From JBPCOB01 sp051000715 (lineage in GTDB: Bacteria > Actinomycetota > Actinomycetes > JALYNC01), in assembly GCA_051000715.1 (NCBI GenBank), contig JBPCOB010000078.1, positions 1-26,782 of the forward strand: a stretch of DNA of 26,782 nucleotides, given 5' to 3'. The notes beneath the pieces are model-generated. The model was not told where the DNA came from. It worked only from the letters and a program-made list of their open reading frames with translations, and did not search any database. Both the position numbers and the translations under genes were made by a program. The stretch's first letter is position 1. Each line of letters starts with the position of its first letter. Positions 7,138 to 15,638 of this stretch are shown here, one piece after another.

Positions 7138-7985
7138 CGCGCTCCTTCCGCGAGCTCCGCGGGCTCGCCCACCCGGCGCAGCTCGACCCCGCCGGCTCGC
7201 GGCAGCGCCTGTACCTCGGTCCCCGGCGGCAGGATCCCGAGGGCGGCCCGTGGCAGCCGTACCGTGCCGTCGTCCGCGATAACCAGGATCTCCGAGCGGG
7301 TGTGTTGGTCGAAGCGGACGGTTCCGTCCCGCAGCCGCACCGTGCGGTCCAGAGCCGCCGCTACCTGCGGATCGTGGGTGACCACGACCAATGTGGTCCC
7401 GAAGTCGCGGTTGGCCGCGCGGAGCAGGTCGAGGACGTGGGCACGGTTGGCCGCATCGAGCTGGCTGGTCGGCTCGTCGGCGAGCAGCAGGCCGGGGCCG
7501 TTGGCCAGGCTCACCGCGACCGCCAGGCGCTGCTGCTCCCCACCGGAAAGCGTGCCAGCCGGTTGCTTGGCCACCGGCGTCAGCTCCAGCCGCTCCAGCA
7601 GCGCGCGCGGCCGCAGGGCGGCAGGGACCCGGCGGACGGCGAGCTGCGCGAACCGGACGTTGGCCTCGGCACTGGCGTACGGCAGCAGGTTGCGGCCGGG
7701 GTTCTGCAGAATGACCCCCACGTCGGTTGCCCGCATGCCGAGTAGCTGGCGCTCCGTCATCCCGTGGACGTCGTGCGGGCCGACCAGCAGCCGGCCGGCT
7801 GTGGGCTTGAGCAGGCCGGCGAGCAGCGTGAGCAGCGTCGACTTGCCCGACCCCGACGGCCCGAGCAGCGCGAGCGTCTGTCCGCCGCCAACCTCGAGCG
7901 AAACGTCGTCCAGCGCCACGACGTCGCTGCCGTCGACCGGGTAGCTGTGGCTGAGCCCCTCGCAACGCAGCGCGAGACCACTCAT
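7134..7985 (-). CDS. ABC transporter ATP-binding protein 1, with AbrB-like C-terminal segment
   Basis: A 283-residue MacB/LolD-type ATPase: Walker A G-P-S-G-S-G-K-S (residues 42-49), signature L-S-G-G-E-Q-Q-R, Walker B L-L-L-A-D-E-P-T-S-Q-L-D, and a switch His in V-V-T-H-D. Beyond the ATPase core, residues about 233-272 read like a swapped-hairpin AbrB/SpoVT strand pair: I-L-V-I-A-D-D-G-T-V-R-L-P, then L-P-P-G-T-E-V. I recall similar tails in other actinobacterial FtsX-associated ATPases; the function is unknown. ATG at 7985 overlaps the permease stop (ATGA), and its own stop overlaps the GTG of ATPase 2, so the three genes are translationally coupled. Confidence 0.9.
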   Translation of the reverse strand: MSGLALRCEGLSHSYPVDGSDVVALDDVSLEVGGGQTLALLGPSGSGKSTLLTLLAGLLKPTAGRLLVGPHDVHGMTERQLLGMRATDVGVILQNPGRNLLPYASAEANVRFAQLAVRRVPAALRPRALLERLELTPVAKQPAGTLSGGEQQRLAVAVSLANGPGLLLADEPTSQLDAANRAHVLDLLRAANRDFGTTLVVVTHDPQVAAALDRTVRLRDGTVRFDQHTRSEILVIADDGTVRLPRAALGILPPGTEVQALPRAGGVELRRVGEPAELAEGAR

Positions 7986-10900
7986 ACCTGCACCTCGCGC
8001 AGCCGGGCTGGCCGCGCGGACCGGACCAGCAGGACCGCGGCCAGTGCCCCCACCAGGGCTATCAGGCTCGCCGCGCCGAGGAGGAAACCGCCGACCGGCA
8101 GCGGGGCCGGCAGGTAGTGCACCGGCGGCACGGTCACGTCGTCGGAGTAGATCGGCATCGAGCGCAGGGCCAGCGCCGCGCCGAGCAACCCGGCCAGCAC
8201 GCCCAGCGCCACGCCGGTCAACAGCAGCAGCTGCTGTTCCCCGAGGCAGGCCCGTAGTAGCTGCCGCCGCGGTACGCCGACCGCATGCATGGCCGCCAGC
8301 TCGAACGCCCGGCGTCGGCCGGCCAGGTAGATCGAGACGATCGTGGCTCCAGCGGCCAGCAGCGCCGCGAGAGCAGCTGCGCACAAGAACAGCAGCAGGG
8401 CGAGGGCTGGGCCCTGTCGACCGAGTACCGCGCGGCGGTCGGCGGCCGAGGCCGAACCCAGCACGTCGACGCCGGCGGCGCGCAGGCGTGCGGCAAAGTC
8501 CGCCGGAGCGTCGGCGGTGAGCCAGACCTGGCGAGTAGCCAGGTAGGCCCCGGTGCCGAGCGCACGGTCGGCGTACTCGAGGTCCAGCAGCGTTCCGGTG
8601 TCACCGGCACGCGGCAGCACCCGGGCGATAGCGGCGATCCGTACCGGCAGCTTGTTGCCGTCGAGCCCGGTGACCATCGTCGGCCGGCCTACGACTGGGT
8701 CGTCCACCGCGGCGCCGGCCACCACCGCCGGTAGGACCGATGGGGCGTCGAAGGGCGAGACGCCCGGCACTTCGGCGTGCTCGGCGGCGTAGGACAACTG
8801 CAGTCCGGCGCTCGACGCCTCGACCCGGTTGACCTTCGCCGGGGGTGACAGTCGATAAGCCGTCCACCTTCCCGGAGTCGACAAGGCCGCCCCCACGGGG
8901 GTCCACGACGCGGTCGATGCCGACCGGGCGGCCAGAGCGGTGAAGAGCAGCCGCCCCGATCGGGGCGCGAAATTGGCGAGCCCGTTCGGTACGCCGAGGC
9001 CGGTCAGCTCGCAGCCCGCAGCGCAGGTCGCAACCGAGCCGACGTAGACGTGCCGACCCGGTCGGATTCGACCAAGCAGAACGCTCGCCGCGCCCGTCGT
9101 AGGCGACCTGACGTCGGCCTCCAGCTCCGCCGTGCCGCTGCCGGTTAGGTCACTCGCCGTCACCGTGAGGGCCAGCTGCCGGCCGGTGACCATGACCCTG
9201 GGCGCTGTCGCCGGATGCACCGCCGCCGCCAGCATCTTTAGGGGCTTGGCCGCGAAGTCGCGCCGCCAGGTCCCCACCGCCGGCAGCCGGGTGGCGTCAA
9301 CCGCGACCAGCAGGCCCCCCGGCTCGTTCCCGTAGGGGAAGTACTCGGCGGCGGCCATTGCGTGTCGGCCCGTCGGGTCCAGCCGCCGGACCGCTTCGAC
9401 GAGGTTCACCCGGCCGGGATCGACGGTCAGCACCCGGTACGCACCGATCTCGGTGGCGGCCCGGGCCGACCGGTTGGTCGAAGACACCGACCAGGCGGCG
9501 ACCGTGAACGTCGTCAGGGCGAAGGCCACCGCGAGCAGGACGACGATGCGCAGGCCGCCCGGCCGCCGGGCGACCTGGCGCAGGGCGACGAAACCCCCGA
9601 TGTGGCGAGAGCCGCGGCTGCGGCGGACGGCGGCCCGAACGCCGATCGGCAGCAGCCGCACGCCCAGCAGGGCGAGCGCGAGGGCGACCAGAGCGGGAGC
9701 CAGCAGCACCCAGTCCGCGGTGTGGCCATTCCCGAGCGCGCCGCCGAAGCCCAGCGAGATCAGCCCGGCCACGGCCACCGTGACGAGGACGAGGTCGGCG
9801 TGACGCAGGGCTCCGGAGGAGCGGCGGTCCCCGGCTGTACGCCGCCACTGCTCTACCACCGGACGGCGCAGGGTGCCCCGCGCTGCGAGCCCGGCGGCGG
9901 CGGCGGCACCGGCCAGCGCGCCGGCGGTGGCAAGCAGCGTGGTCGAGGTCATCACGACGGCAGTGCCGGACAGCAGGCGCAGGTGACCAAGGGCGGCGGC
10001 GGCGGCCAGTCCGGCCAGCAGGCCGAGCGGGGTGGCGAGTATGAGTAGGAGGCCCGGCTCGAGCAGGCCGAACGCCACGGTGCGCGCGGGCGTGAGGCCG
10101 CGCAGCTTGGCCAGAGCGACCTCCGGACCGCGCGACTCGCTGGCGTTGGCGACGACGAGGTAGAGCACGAACCAGCTCAGGAGGAGCAGTTGAGCTGTCA
10201 CCAGCGCGACCGATACGCCGAGTCGGCGCGAGCTCTCCTTCGCCGAGTCCAGCACCTTGTCCAGGATCGAGAACATCCCGATGCCCGAGTCTGTGAGCGT
10301 CGCCCGTAATGCCACGAGCTGCCGACGCAGCTGCGCCGTGTCGCGGAACCGGGTGGACCGGACGTCGAGCGGTACGTCGATCAACGCCCGCACCTCGGGG
10401 GGCGACGCGACGTCGAAGGTGGCCTTCGGCGTGAACAGGGTGTCGCCCATATTGGGACAGTCACAGGTCGTGACCTGCGCGCTGAAATAGTTCTGGTTGA
10501 ACCAGAACGGGTCATTGCGGTCCTTGGCAACATAGAGCCCCACTACCCGCAGCGCCGGAACGCGGGCACTGTCACCGTCGGTAAAGCCGGTGAGTGCCAG
10601 CAGTGCCCCGAGCCCCCAGGGGTACTCCGGCACCGAGCGTTTGCTCACGGCCACCTCGCCGGCGCGCTGCGGGCAGCGCCCGGCGGCGAGGATGAGGTGG
10701 GCGCAGGCGCCTTCCCGGTAGGCCAGCATTGCCTGCGGCCCGACCTGGCCGGGGCGTCCGGGCAGGAACCCGATGTACTGCAGGCTGTGGATCGGCTTGA
10801 CGTAGCCGCTCAGCCGGCCCACCTCGGCTATCGCGTCAAGGTTCTGCAGCGGTGTCCCACTCGAGGCGTGGTTCTGATAGATCTCTACGCCGACGTAGCT

Positions 10901-11101
10901 GACCTTCGCCGTGCGCAGGGTGTCCTGAAGGATGGACTCACTCCCGGCGTGGGCGTAGAGAGGTCCGATCGCGGCGGCCAGCACGGTGGTGACCGCGACG
11001 AGAAGGATGGCGATCGACACCCCCTTGCGCCACCACAGCCCGCGGATAGCCAGCCCGAGGCTGTCGGAGACGGCGCCGAGCGAGCCGACCAGGGATCCCA
11101 C
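7982..11101 (-). CDS. Large FtsX/MacB-like ABC transporter permease
   Basis: About 1,039 residues. One TM helix near the N-terminus (about residues 28-50) is followed by a large extracytoplasmic region. Next comes a block of TM helices (from about the L-L-L-L-S-W-F-V-L-Y segment) with an FtsX core. A second large extracytoplasmic region and a final FtsX-type bundle of three helices near the C-terminus complete it. This two-FtsX layout belongs to MacB-type ABC systems, which work as mechanotransmitters or lipoprotein/lipid handlers rather than classic importers. GTG at 11101 is preferred because GGAAGG lies 6 bases upstream; GTG at 11167 would add 22 residues without a clear ribosome site. First gene of the operon with the two ATPases. 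Substrate unknown. Confidence 0.87.
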   Translation of the reverse strand: MGSLVGSLGAVSDSLGLAIRGLWWRKGVSIAILLVAVTTVLAAAIGPLYAHAGSESILQDTLRTAKVSYVGVEIYQNHASSGTPLQNLDAIAEVGRLSGYVKPIHSLQYIGFLPGRPGQVGPQAMLAYREGACAHLILAAGRCPQRAGEVAVSKRSVPEYPWGLGALLALTGFTDGDSARVPALRVVGLYVAKDRNDPFWFNQNYFSAQVTTCDCPNMGDTLFTPKATFDVASPPEVRALIDVPLDVRSTRFRDTAQLRRQLVALRATLTDSGIGMFSILDKVLDSAKESSRRLGVSVALVTAQLLLLSWFVLYLVVANASESRGPEVALAKLRGLTPARTVAFGLLEPGLLLILATPLGLLAGLAAAAALGHLRLLSGTAVVMTSTTLLATAGALAGAAAAAGLAARGTLRRPVVEQWRRTAGDRRSSGALRHADLVLVTVAVAGLISLGFGGALGNGHTADWVLLAPALVALALALLGVRLLPIGVRAAVRRSRGSRHIGGFVALRQVARRPGGLRIVVLLAVAFALTTFTVAAWSVSSTNRSARAATEIGAYRVLTVDPGRVNLVEAVRRLDPTGRHAMAAAEYFPYGNEPGGLLVAVDATRLPAVGTWRRDFAAKPLKMLAAAVHPATAPRVMVTGRQLALTVTASDLTGSGTAELEADVRSPTTGAASVLLGRIRPGRHVYVGSVATCAAGCELTGLGVPNGLANFAPRSGRLLFTALAARSASTASWTPVGAALSTPGRWTAYRLSPPAKVNRVEASSAGLQLSYAAEHAEVPGVSPFDAPSVLPAVVAGAAVDDPVVGRPTMVTGLDGNKLPVRIAAIARVLPRAGDTGTLLDLEYADRALGTGAYLATRQVWLTADAPADFAARLRAAGVDVLGSASAADRRAVLGRQGPALALLLFLCAAALAALLAAGATIVSIYLAGRRRAFELAAMHAVGVPRRQLLRACLGEQQLLLLTGVALGVLAGLLGAALALRSMPIYSDDVTVPPVHYLPAPLPVGGFLLGAASLIALVGALAAVLLVRSARPARLREVQV

Positions 11102-11316
11102 CCTCCACCTTCCGTCCGGTGCCGCAGGGACGTCCTCGACGGCGCGACGGCGCGCCGGCGGCGGCACGATCCACCGGCCTCGATTTTGACCGTGCGACGC
11201 CGTATCGACGAAGGCCGTGCGCCGGTCGAAGCCAACCCGTTACCGAACCGAATCGCCGCGCCGCCCGGGTCGGCCGGCGGGGTATCCGGCCGTACGTCGG
11301 CCGGTCGACCGCTCGA

Positions 11317-13974
11317 TCACCCCGGCGACATGTCGACGAACCGGGAGTAGTGACCCTGGAAGGCAACTGTCACGGTCCCGGTCGGACCGTTGCGATGCTT
11401 GGCCAGAATCAGGTCCGCCTCACCAGCCCGCGGCGACTCCCGCTCGAAGGCATCCTCACGGTAAAGCAGGATCACCGCATCCGAGTCCTGCTCCAGAGAG
11501 TTGTGTGCGACGATCCCGTTTGCGATGAAGTTGTGCGTGCCTTTCACCGTCGCGTCGAAGACCTGCTTCTGTCCCAGCGGCTCGACGGCGGCGACTCGGT
11601 CCCAGAAGAGGTCGGTCGACGCAGCTTCGCGGAGGAGATCAGAGTCGAGCGCCTCGGCGCAGCGAGCCAGCCTCTCCCGTGAAGGACAAGACTTGTAGAG
11701 CGTCGTACCGCAGTAGTGGGTCCGGATGGCGGATTGGAACTGCCGCTCTGTCATGCCGACCCGGATACGTTCGGTCCGGACAAGCTCCCAGATCTCGATC
11801 GGCAGAGTGTCAACGTTGGTGTTGACCGGTCGGGTCTCGATCTCCGAGAGGAGTCGTCGGGCACGACCGCCGCGACGGCCATACACGCCGATTCGGCGGC
11901 AGAACAGGCGCAGGCCCGGCCCGTCTGCCACGATCAGGTGGTAAGCACCAATGTACCCCCGCTTGGGGACGTGTCGAATCCGGGCCACGATCCCGAACCG
12001 CATCAGCAGTGTGGCGACGCCGTCGACCAACAACCGGCTCGTAGAGGAATAACAGACTTTCGGGATTCCACTCGCAGTGCTAGATTCCGTGACAGACCCG
12101 TCGGTGGCCCACAGATGCCGCAGAAATGTTGCAACTTCTTCGTCACTCGCGGCATATAGCGCATCCGGTAGCCGTTTCTCAGCACTGCGGAGATCCTCGA
12201 TGCCAAGATCTCGAAACCACGCGTGTATGGGGTTCCCGCGGTTATGGGTGCACTTCCATGGTGCTGGCAGGTAAGTGTGCCACCAGTTCCCTTGCCGGAT
12301 CCGGCGCGGTGCGATGCCGAACTCCGCAGCTGCTGCGTCTTCGACGAAACTCAGATTCGCCTGGTCGCCTGAGGTGTAGTGGACCGGCTGCGAACGAAGG
12401 ACGCAGCCGTCGCCGATCAAGTGGGCGAGCAATCCCAACCGTTCCTCAGGCCAGCCTAGACCGGCGCACACCGGTGGTGGCAAGCGTCGAGGGATTGCGA
12501 CGCGACCGCCCGGCGTCAACTCGTCGAGAGCCTGCCAGCCTGCAGAGGTTAGGAACCGATGATTTCCGGACGCCTCTACCAGGCGGCCAGAGGAAAGGCG
12601 GAGGCGGTAGGTCTCCTTGACGCCAGAAGCGAACACGGCAGTGAGTGGAGCCGGCGCAAGGCGGTGGTTTTCGTCCACGGACCAGACCAGTACGCCCTCG
12701 TGGCCGGCGTCCAGCAGCGCGCCGAAGGACACCGGCGCGCCCGTGTCCGCTCGGATCAGCGTCGTGTCCCTAGTCATGCAGCCGCTCTCACGGAGATCGG
12801 CAAGCAGCGGCTTCTTGTCAGTCCGCTGCTCGGGCCCACGGTTGAGCTGGCTGATGCCGACGACCGGGACCTCCAGCTCCTTCGCGAGGAGTTTCAGGGA
12901 GCGGGAGATTTCGCTGACCTCTTGCTGGCGAGTTTCCACCCGCCGGGTGGACTGCATCAGCTGCATGTAGTCGACGACGATCAGCCGCAGGTCGTGGCGT
13001 TGTTTGAGCCGACGGGCCTTCGCGCGGATCTCCATCATCGTCAGGTTGGGGGAGTCGTCGATGTAGAGCGGCTTGTCGGCCACCTCACCGATCCGGCGGG
13101 CGAGCCGGGCCCAGTCGTCGTCGGACATCCGGCCGGTGCGCATGTGATGCAGCGGCACCCGCGCCTCCGCCGAAAGCAGCCGCATGGTTATCTCACTGCG
13201 GCTCATCTCCAATGAAAAGATCACAGCTGGCAGATTGTGCGCGATGGCCGCTGACCGGGCGAAATCGAGTCCCAGCATACTTTTTCCTATGGCCGGCCGA
13301 GCCGCCACGATGATCAGCTGGCCCGGGTGCAGGCCGTTGGTCAGCTCGTCAAGGTCACGGAAGCCGGTGGGTACGCCGGCCATCGCGCCGCCCCGGTTGC
13401 CGATGGACTCGATTTCGTCCAGCGCCGGCTGTAGAAGGTGCTCGAGGGCGAGATAGTCCTCGCTGGTACGCCGTTCGCTGACGTCGTAGACCGCCGCCTG
13501 AGCTCGGTCGACCGCGTCGTCGACATCCCCGCCGGCCGCGGCGATGCCGTAGCCGAGCTGGACGATCCTGGTGCCCGCCTCGACCAGCCGGCGCAGGATC
13601 GCGCGCTCGCGGACGATGGAGGCGTAGTAGCCCGCGTTCGCCGCGGTCGGCACGGCGGAGATCAAAGTGTGCAGGTACGGCGCACCGCCGACCTTGCCGA
13701 TCGAGCCCTGGCGGGTCAGCTCCGCGGCGACCGTGACGGCGTCCGCCGGCTCGCCGCGGCCGTAGAGGTCGAGCACCACGTCATAGATCAGCTGGTGGGC
13801 CGGCCGGTAGAAGTCGGTCGGTCGCACCACCTCGACGACGTCAGCGATCGCGTCCTTGCTGAGCAGCATGCCGCCCAGCACGCTCTGCTCCGCCGGGATG
13901 TCCTGCGGGGGAGTCCGTTCGAACTCCGGCGCGCTCGCGGAGCCGTGCGGACGAGCAACGTCGATCACGCTCAC
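11317..13974 (-). CDS. dnaB: Replicative DNA helicase DnaB with in-frame intein
   Basis: The precursor is 885 aa. N-extein residues 1-398 hold the DnaB N-terminal domain (P-P-Q-D-I-P-A-E-Q-S-V-L-G-G-M-L-L) and most of the RecA-like ATPase core, with Walker A A-R-P-A-I-G-K-S, Walker B-type L-I-V-V-D-Y-M-Q-L and the S-Q-L-N-R-G-P-E-Q-R segment. The intein is residues 399-825. The C-extein of 60 residues resumes with S-L-E-Q-D-S-D. Spliced DnaB would be 458 aa, normal for the hexameric fork helicase. The start GTG at 13974 is chosen because V-S-V-I-D aligns with the M. tuberculosis start M-A-V-V-D and a G-rich stretch lies 8 bases upstream; ATG at 14010 would add 12 residues without a ribosome site. 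DnaB follows rplI as in mycobacteria but has its own intergenic region. Confidence 0.95.
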   Translation of the reverse strand: MSVIDVARPHGSASAPEFERTPPQDIPAEQSVLGGMLLSKDAIADVVEVVRPTDFYRPAHQLIYDVVLDLYGRGEPADAVTVAAELTRQGSIGKVGGAPYLHTLISAVPTAANAGYYASIVRERAILRRLVEAGTRIVQLGYGIAAAGGDVDDAVDRAQAAVYDVSERRTSEDYLALEHLLQPALDEIESIGNRGGAMAGVPTGFRDLDELTNGLHPGQLIIVAARPAIGKSMLGLDFARSAAIAHNLPAVIFSLEMSRSEITMRLLSAEARVPLHHMRTGRMSDDDWARLARRIGEVADKPLYIDDSPNLTMMEIRAKARRLKQRHDLRLIVVDYMQLMQSTRRVETRQQEVSEISRSLKLLAKELEVPVVGISQLNRGPEQRTDKKPLLADLRESGCMTRDTTLIRADTGAPVSFGALLDAGHEGVLVWSVDENHRLAPAPLTAVFASGVKETYRLRLSSGRLVEASGNHRFLTSAGWQALDELTPGGRVAIPRRLPPPVCAGLGWPEERLGLLAHLIGDGCVLRSQPVHYTSGDQANLSFVEDAAAAEFGIAPRRIRQGNWWHTYLPAPWKCTHNRGNPIHAWFRDLGIEDLRSAEKRLPDALYAASDEEVATFLRHLWATDGSVTESSTASGIPKVCYSSTSRLLVDGVATLLMRFGIVARIRHVPKRGYIGAYHLIVADGPGLRLFCRRIGVYGRRGGRARRLLSEIETRPVNTNVDTLPIEIWELVRTERIRVGMTERQFQSAIRTHYCGTTLYKSCPSRERLARCAEALDSDLLREAASTDLFWDRVAAVEPLGQKQVFDATVKGTHNFIANGIVAHNSLEQDSDAVILLYREDAFERESPRAGEADLILAKHRNGPTGTVTVAFQGHYSRFVDMSPG
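11500..12780 (-). mobile_element. DnaB intein with LAGLIDADG homing endonuclease domain
   Basis: A 427-residue intein lies between ...L-R-E-S-G and S-L-E-Q-D.... Splicing residues visible: Cys1; block B G-N-H-R-F-L-T with His74 (Ser at His-3 where Thr is usual); block F V-F-D-A-T-V-K-G-T-H-N-F; penultimate His426 and terminal Asn427; Ser at +1. All chemistry needed for splicing is therefore present. Two dodecapeptides, L-L-A-H-L-I-G-D-G (Asp124) and L-R-H-L-W-A-T-D-G (Asp227), keep their catalytic Asp, so the endonuclease may be active. The site is that of the M. tuberculosis and Synechocystis DnaB inteins, and the start (R-A-D-T-G-A-x-V-x-F-G) closely resembles the mycobacterial one. GC falls to 52% at 12121-12180, well below the exteins, supporting horizontal spread. 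Confidence 0.95.
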
Positions 13975-14079
13975 GAGCGATGCCCCCGCTGTCGTCGCTG
14001 GTCCCGTCATGCGCCAGTTGTACGAGAGCCATCCGACAGACTCGCCATCGCAGCGAGGGTTCGTACACAGCCCCCGGCG

Positions 14080-14109
14080 AAGGTATGAGGGCAGCTGCCG
14101 GGGGTCCAA
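14080..14109 (-). promoter_or_regulatory. Candidate dnaB promoter
   Basis: On the minus strand TTGGAC (14109-14104) and TACCTT (14085-14080) are separated by 18 bases, a reasonable housekeeping-sigma promoter about 100 bases upstream of the dnaB start. The inverted repeat with arms at 14071-14078 and 14097-14104 brackets the -10 element and could serve as an operator or a transcript hairpin. Sequence match only. Confidence 0.4.
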
Positions 14110-14280
14110 CTCACGCCGTGCACGAATCTCGGGGCAAGGTGTGGATGCCTCGGCGCGGCGTTGTGCACAGCCTGTGGGAGGTGTGTGCAGAGTCGGTTTT
14201 CCCTCACAGCGCTCTCGGCGTTCCACCGGGGGAGCCCCAACGCACAGGCTGTAGGAAGCGGAAAGCCGGCACAGACAGCA

Positions 14281-14313
14281 GGAAGCCCGGCCGCTCCCCG
14301 CGACCGGGCTTCC
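14281..14313 (-). terminator. Terminator hairpin of the rpsF-ssb-rpsR-rplI operon
   Basis: GGAAGCCCGG and CCGGGCTTCC (14281-14290 and 14304-14313) form a perfect 10-base stem with a 13-base loop, starting 17 bases beyond the rplI stop codon. The T tract is weak on the minus strand (TGCTGTCTGT), as often in actinobacterial terminators. Confidence 0.75.
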
Positions 14314-14330
14314 TCGTTTGAGCGAGGGGA

Positions 14331-14777
14331 CTAGGCCGGTACGACTTCCACCGTCAGCTCGGCGGTGACCTCCGGGTGGACCCGCACCACCACGGTGTGC
14401 TTCCCCACCGTCTTGATCGGGGCGGTGAGCTGTACCCGCCGCTTGTCCAGCGCGGGGCCACCGGCCGCGCGCACCGCTCCAACGACGTCCTCTGTGGTCA
14501 CCGAGCCGAACAGCCTGCCCCCGCCGCCGGCTCGAGTCGCCAGCGAAACCGCCAGGGCGCCCAGCTCCGCGGCCACCCGCCGGGCCTCCCCTAGATCATT
14601 GATGTCGCGGGCCTCCCGCGCCCGTCGGATCATGGCGACCTGCTTTTCAGCCCCGCGCGTCGCCCGCATGGCGAGCGCCCGCGGCAGCAGAAAGTTGCGC
14701 CCGTAGCCGTCAGCGACCTCGACGACGTCCCCGGGAGCACCCAGCCCGCTGACCTCCGAGGTGAGAATGAGCTTCAT
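14331..14777 (-). CDS. rplI: 50S ribosomal protein L9
   Basis: A full-length 148-residue L9: the N-terminal rRNA-binding domain begins [13 protein letters not shown] and contains the signature [14 protein letters not shown] long connecting helix follows, then the C-terminal domain with [11 protein letters not shown]9 binds the base of the L1 stalk of the large subunit. Start ATG at 14777 is preceded by AGGGG. Only 8 bases separate it from the rpsR stop, and it is the last gene before the hairpin terminator. Confidence 0.98.
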   Translation of the reverse strand: MKLILTSEVSGLGAPGDVVEVADGYGRNFLLPRALAMRATRGAEKQVAMIRRAREARDINDLGEARRVAAELGALAVSLATRAGGGGRLFGSVTTEDVVGAVRAAGGPALDKRRVQLTAPIKTVGKHTVVVRVHPEVTAELTVEVVPA

Positions 14778-14785
14778 CAGCGCCC

Positions 14786-15022
14786 CTACCGTGCAGTGCT
14801 GGTGTAGGGCAGCAACGCCATCTCGCGGCTGTTCTTGACCGCAACCGCCACGTCGCGCTGGTGCTGGCTGCAGTTGCCGCTGACCCGCCGGGCACGGATC
14901 TTGCCGCGGTCCGAGATGTACTTGCGCAGCAGGGCGGTGTCCTTGTAGTCGACGTAGTGGATCTTCTCCTTGCAGAACATGCAGATCTTCTTCTTGATCT
15001 TGCGAACGGGCGGCTTGACCAT
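14786..15022 (-). CDS. rpsR: 30S ribosomal protein S18, zinc-binding (C+) form
   Basis: 78 residues, normal length for S18, with the conserved core [18 protein letters not shown]. Cys14 and Cys17 (C-M-F-C) plus Cys51 and His54 (G-N-C-S-Q-H-Q) form a zinc-ribbon-like set. This marks the Zn-containing paralogue; many actinobacteria also carry a Cys-free, Zur-controlled copy elsewhere. The start at 15022 follows AGGAG. S18 pairs with S6, encoded in the same operon, on the small-subunit platform. Confidence 0.98.
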   Translation of the reverse strand: MVKPPVRKIKKKICMFCKEKIHYVDYKDTALLRKYISDRGKIRARRVSGNCSQHQRDVAVAVKNSREMALLPYTSTAR

Positions 15023-15089
15023 CAGTGGCTCCTGGCGCGCGGGCTCCGCGGTCGCGAAGCGGGTCGGGGAAGTACAGGGAGCGGGTGAG

Positions 15090-15578
15090 CTAGAACGGCG
15101 GCTCGTCGCTGGTGGAGCCGACGGACACCGGCGTGGACCAGGGGTCGTCGGCCGGGCTGCCACCGAAGCCGCCGCCGCCGCCTCCGCCGGTGCCACCACC
15201 GCCGCCGCCGCCGCGGGTCGTCTTGTTGACCTTGGCCGTCGCGTACTTGAGTGACGGGCCGATCTCGTCGACGTCTACCTCGATCACCGTGCGCTTCTCG
15301 CCTTCCTTCGTCTCGAAGGAACGTTGCTTGAGCCGGCCGGTGACGATCACGCGGGCGCCGCGCTGCAGCGACTCGGCGGCGTTCTCCGCCGCCTGCCGCC
15401 ACAGGCTGCACCGCAGGAACAGCGCGTCGCCGTCCTTCCACTCGTTGGTCGACTTGTCGAGGAACCTGGGGGTGGAGGCCACGGTGAAGCTGGCCACCGC
15501 GGCACCGCTGGGGGTGAACCGCAGCTCGGGGTCGTTGGTGAGGTTGCCGACGATCGTGATGGGGGTGTCGCCTGCCAT
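15090..15578 (-). CDS. ssb: Single-stranded DNA-binding protein
   Basis: A 162-residue SSB. The OB-fold domain (about residues 1-115) starts with [15 protein letters not shown] and includes the W-R-Q-A-A-E-N and V-T-G-R-L-K segments. A flexible linker with two long glycine runs (about residues 119-139) leads to the acidic tip ending D-E-P-P-F, the docking peptide for partner repair and replication proteins. The start at 15578 has AAGGAG 8 bases upstream. It lies between rpsF and rpsR, the standard actinobacterial order. Confidence 0.98.
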   Translation of the reverse strand: MAGDTPITIVGNLTNDPELRFTPSGAAVASFTVASTPRFLDKSTNEWKDGDALFLRCSLWRQAAENAAESLQRGARVIVTGRLKQRSFETKEGEKRTVIEVDVDEIGPSLKYATAKVNKTTRGGGGGGGTGGGGGGGFGGSPADDPWSTPVSVGSTSDEPPF

Positions 15579-15638
15579 GGCATGGCTCCTTCGTCCCGGT
15601 GGAGGGCGGGGAAGCTGGTACGCCGGCGAGCCGGCGGG

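Larger units (their letters stand above)
13975..14330. other. Intergenic region between rplI and dnaB
   Basis: This 356-base stretch has no convincing gene. Reading leftward it holds the rplI operon terminator hairpin (14281-14313), several TGTGCACA/TGTGGAT-like words (14061-14069, 14140-14148, 14161-14169), an inverted repeat CCCCCGGC/GCCGGGGG (14071-14078 and 14097-14104), and a candidate dnaB promoter (14080-14109). ORFs crossing it show no protein-like composition. Confidence 0.7.

Noticed and set aside
7138..7965. N-terminal extension of ATPase 2
   Set aside because: It lies within ATPase 1 in another frame and has shadow composition; the GTG at 7137 with its GTGA overlap is the logical start.
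11500..12780. Insertion in dnaB read as a frameshifted or fused gene
   Set aside because: The frame is uninterrupted and the insert has all intein blocks at both borders, so it is an intein, not an assembly error.
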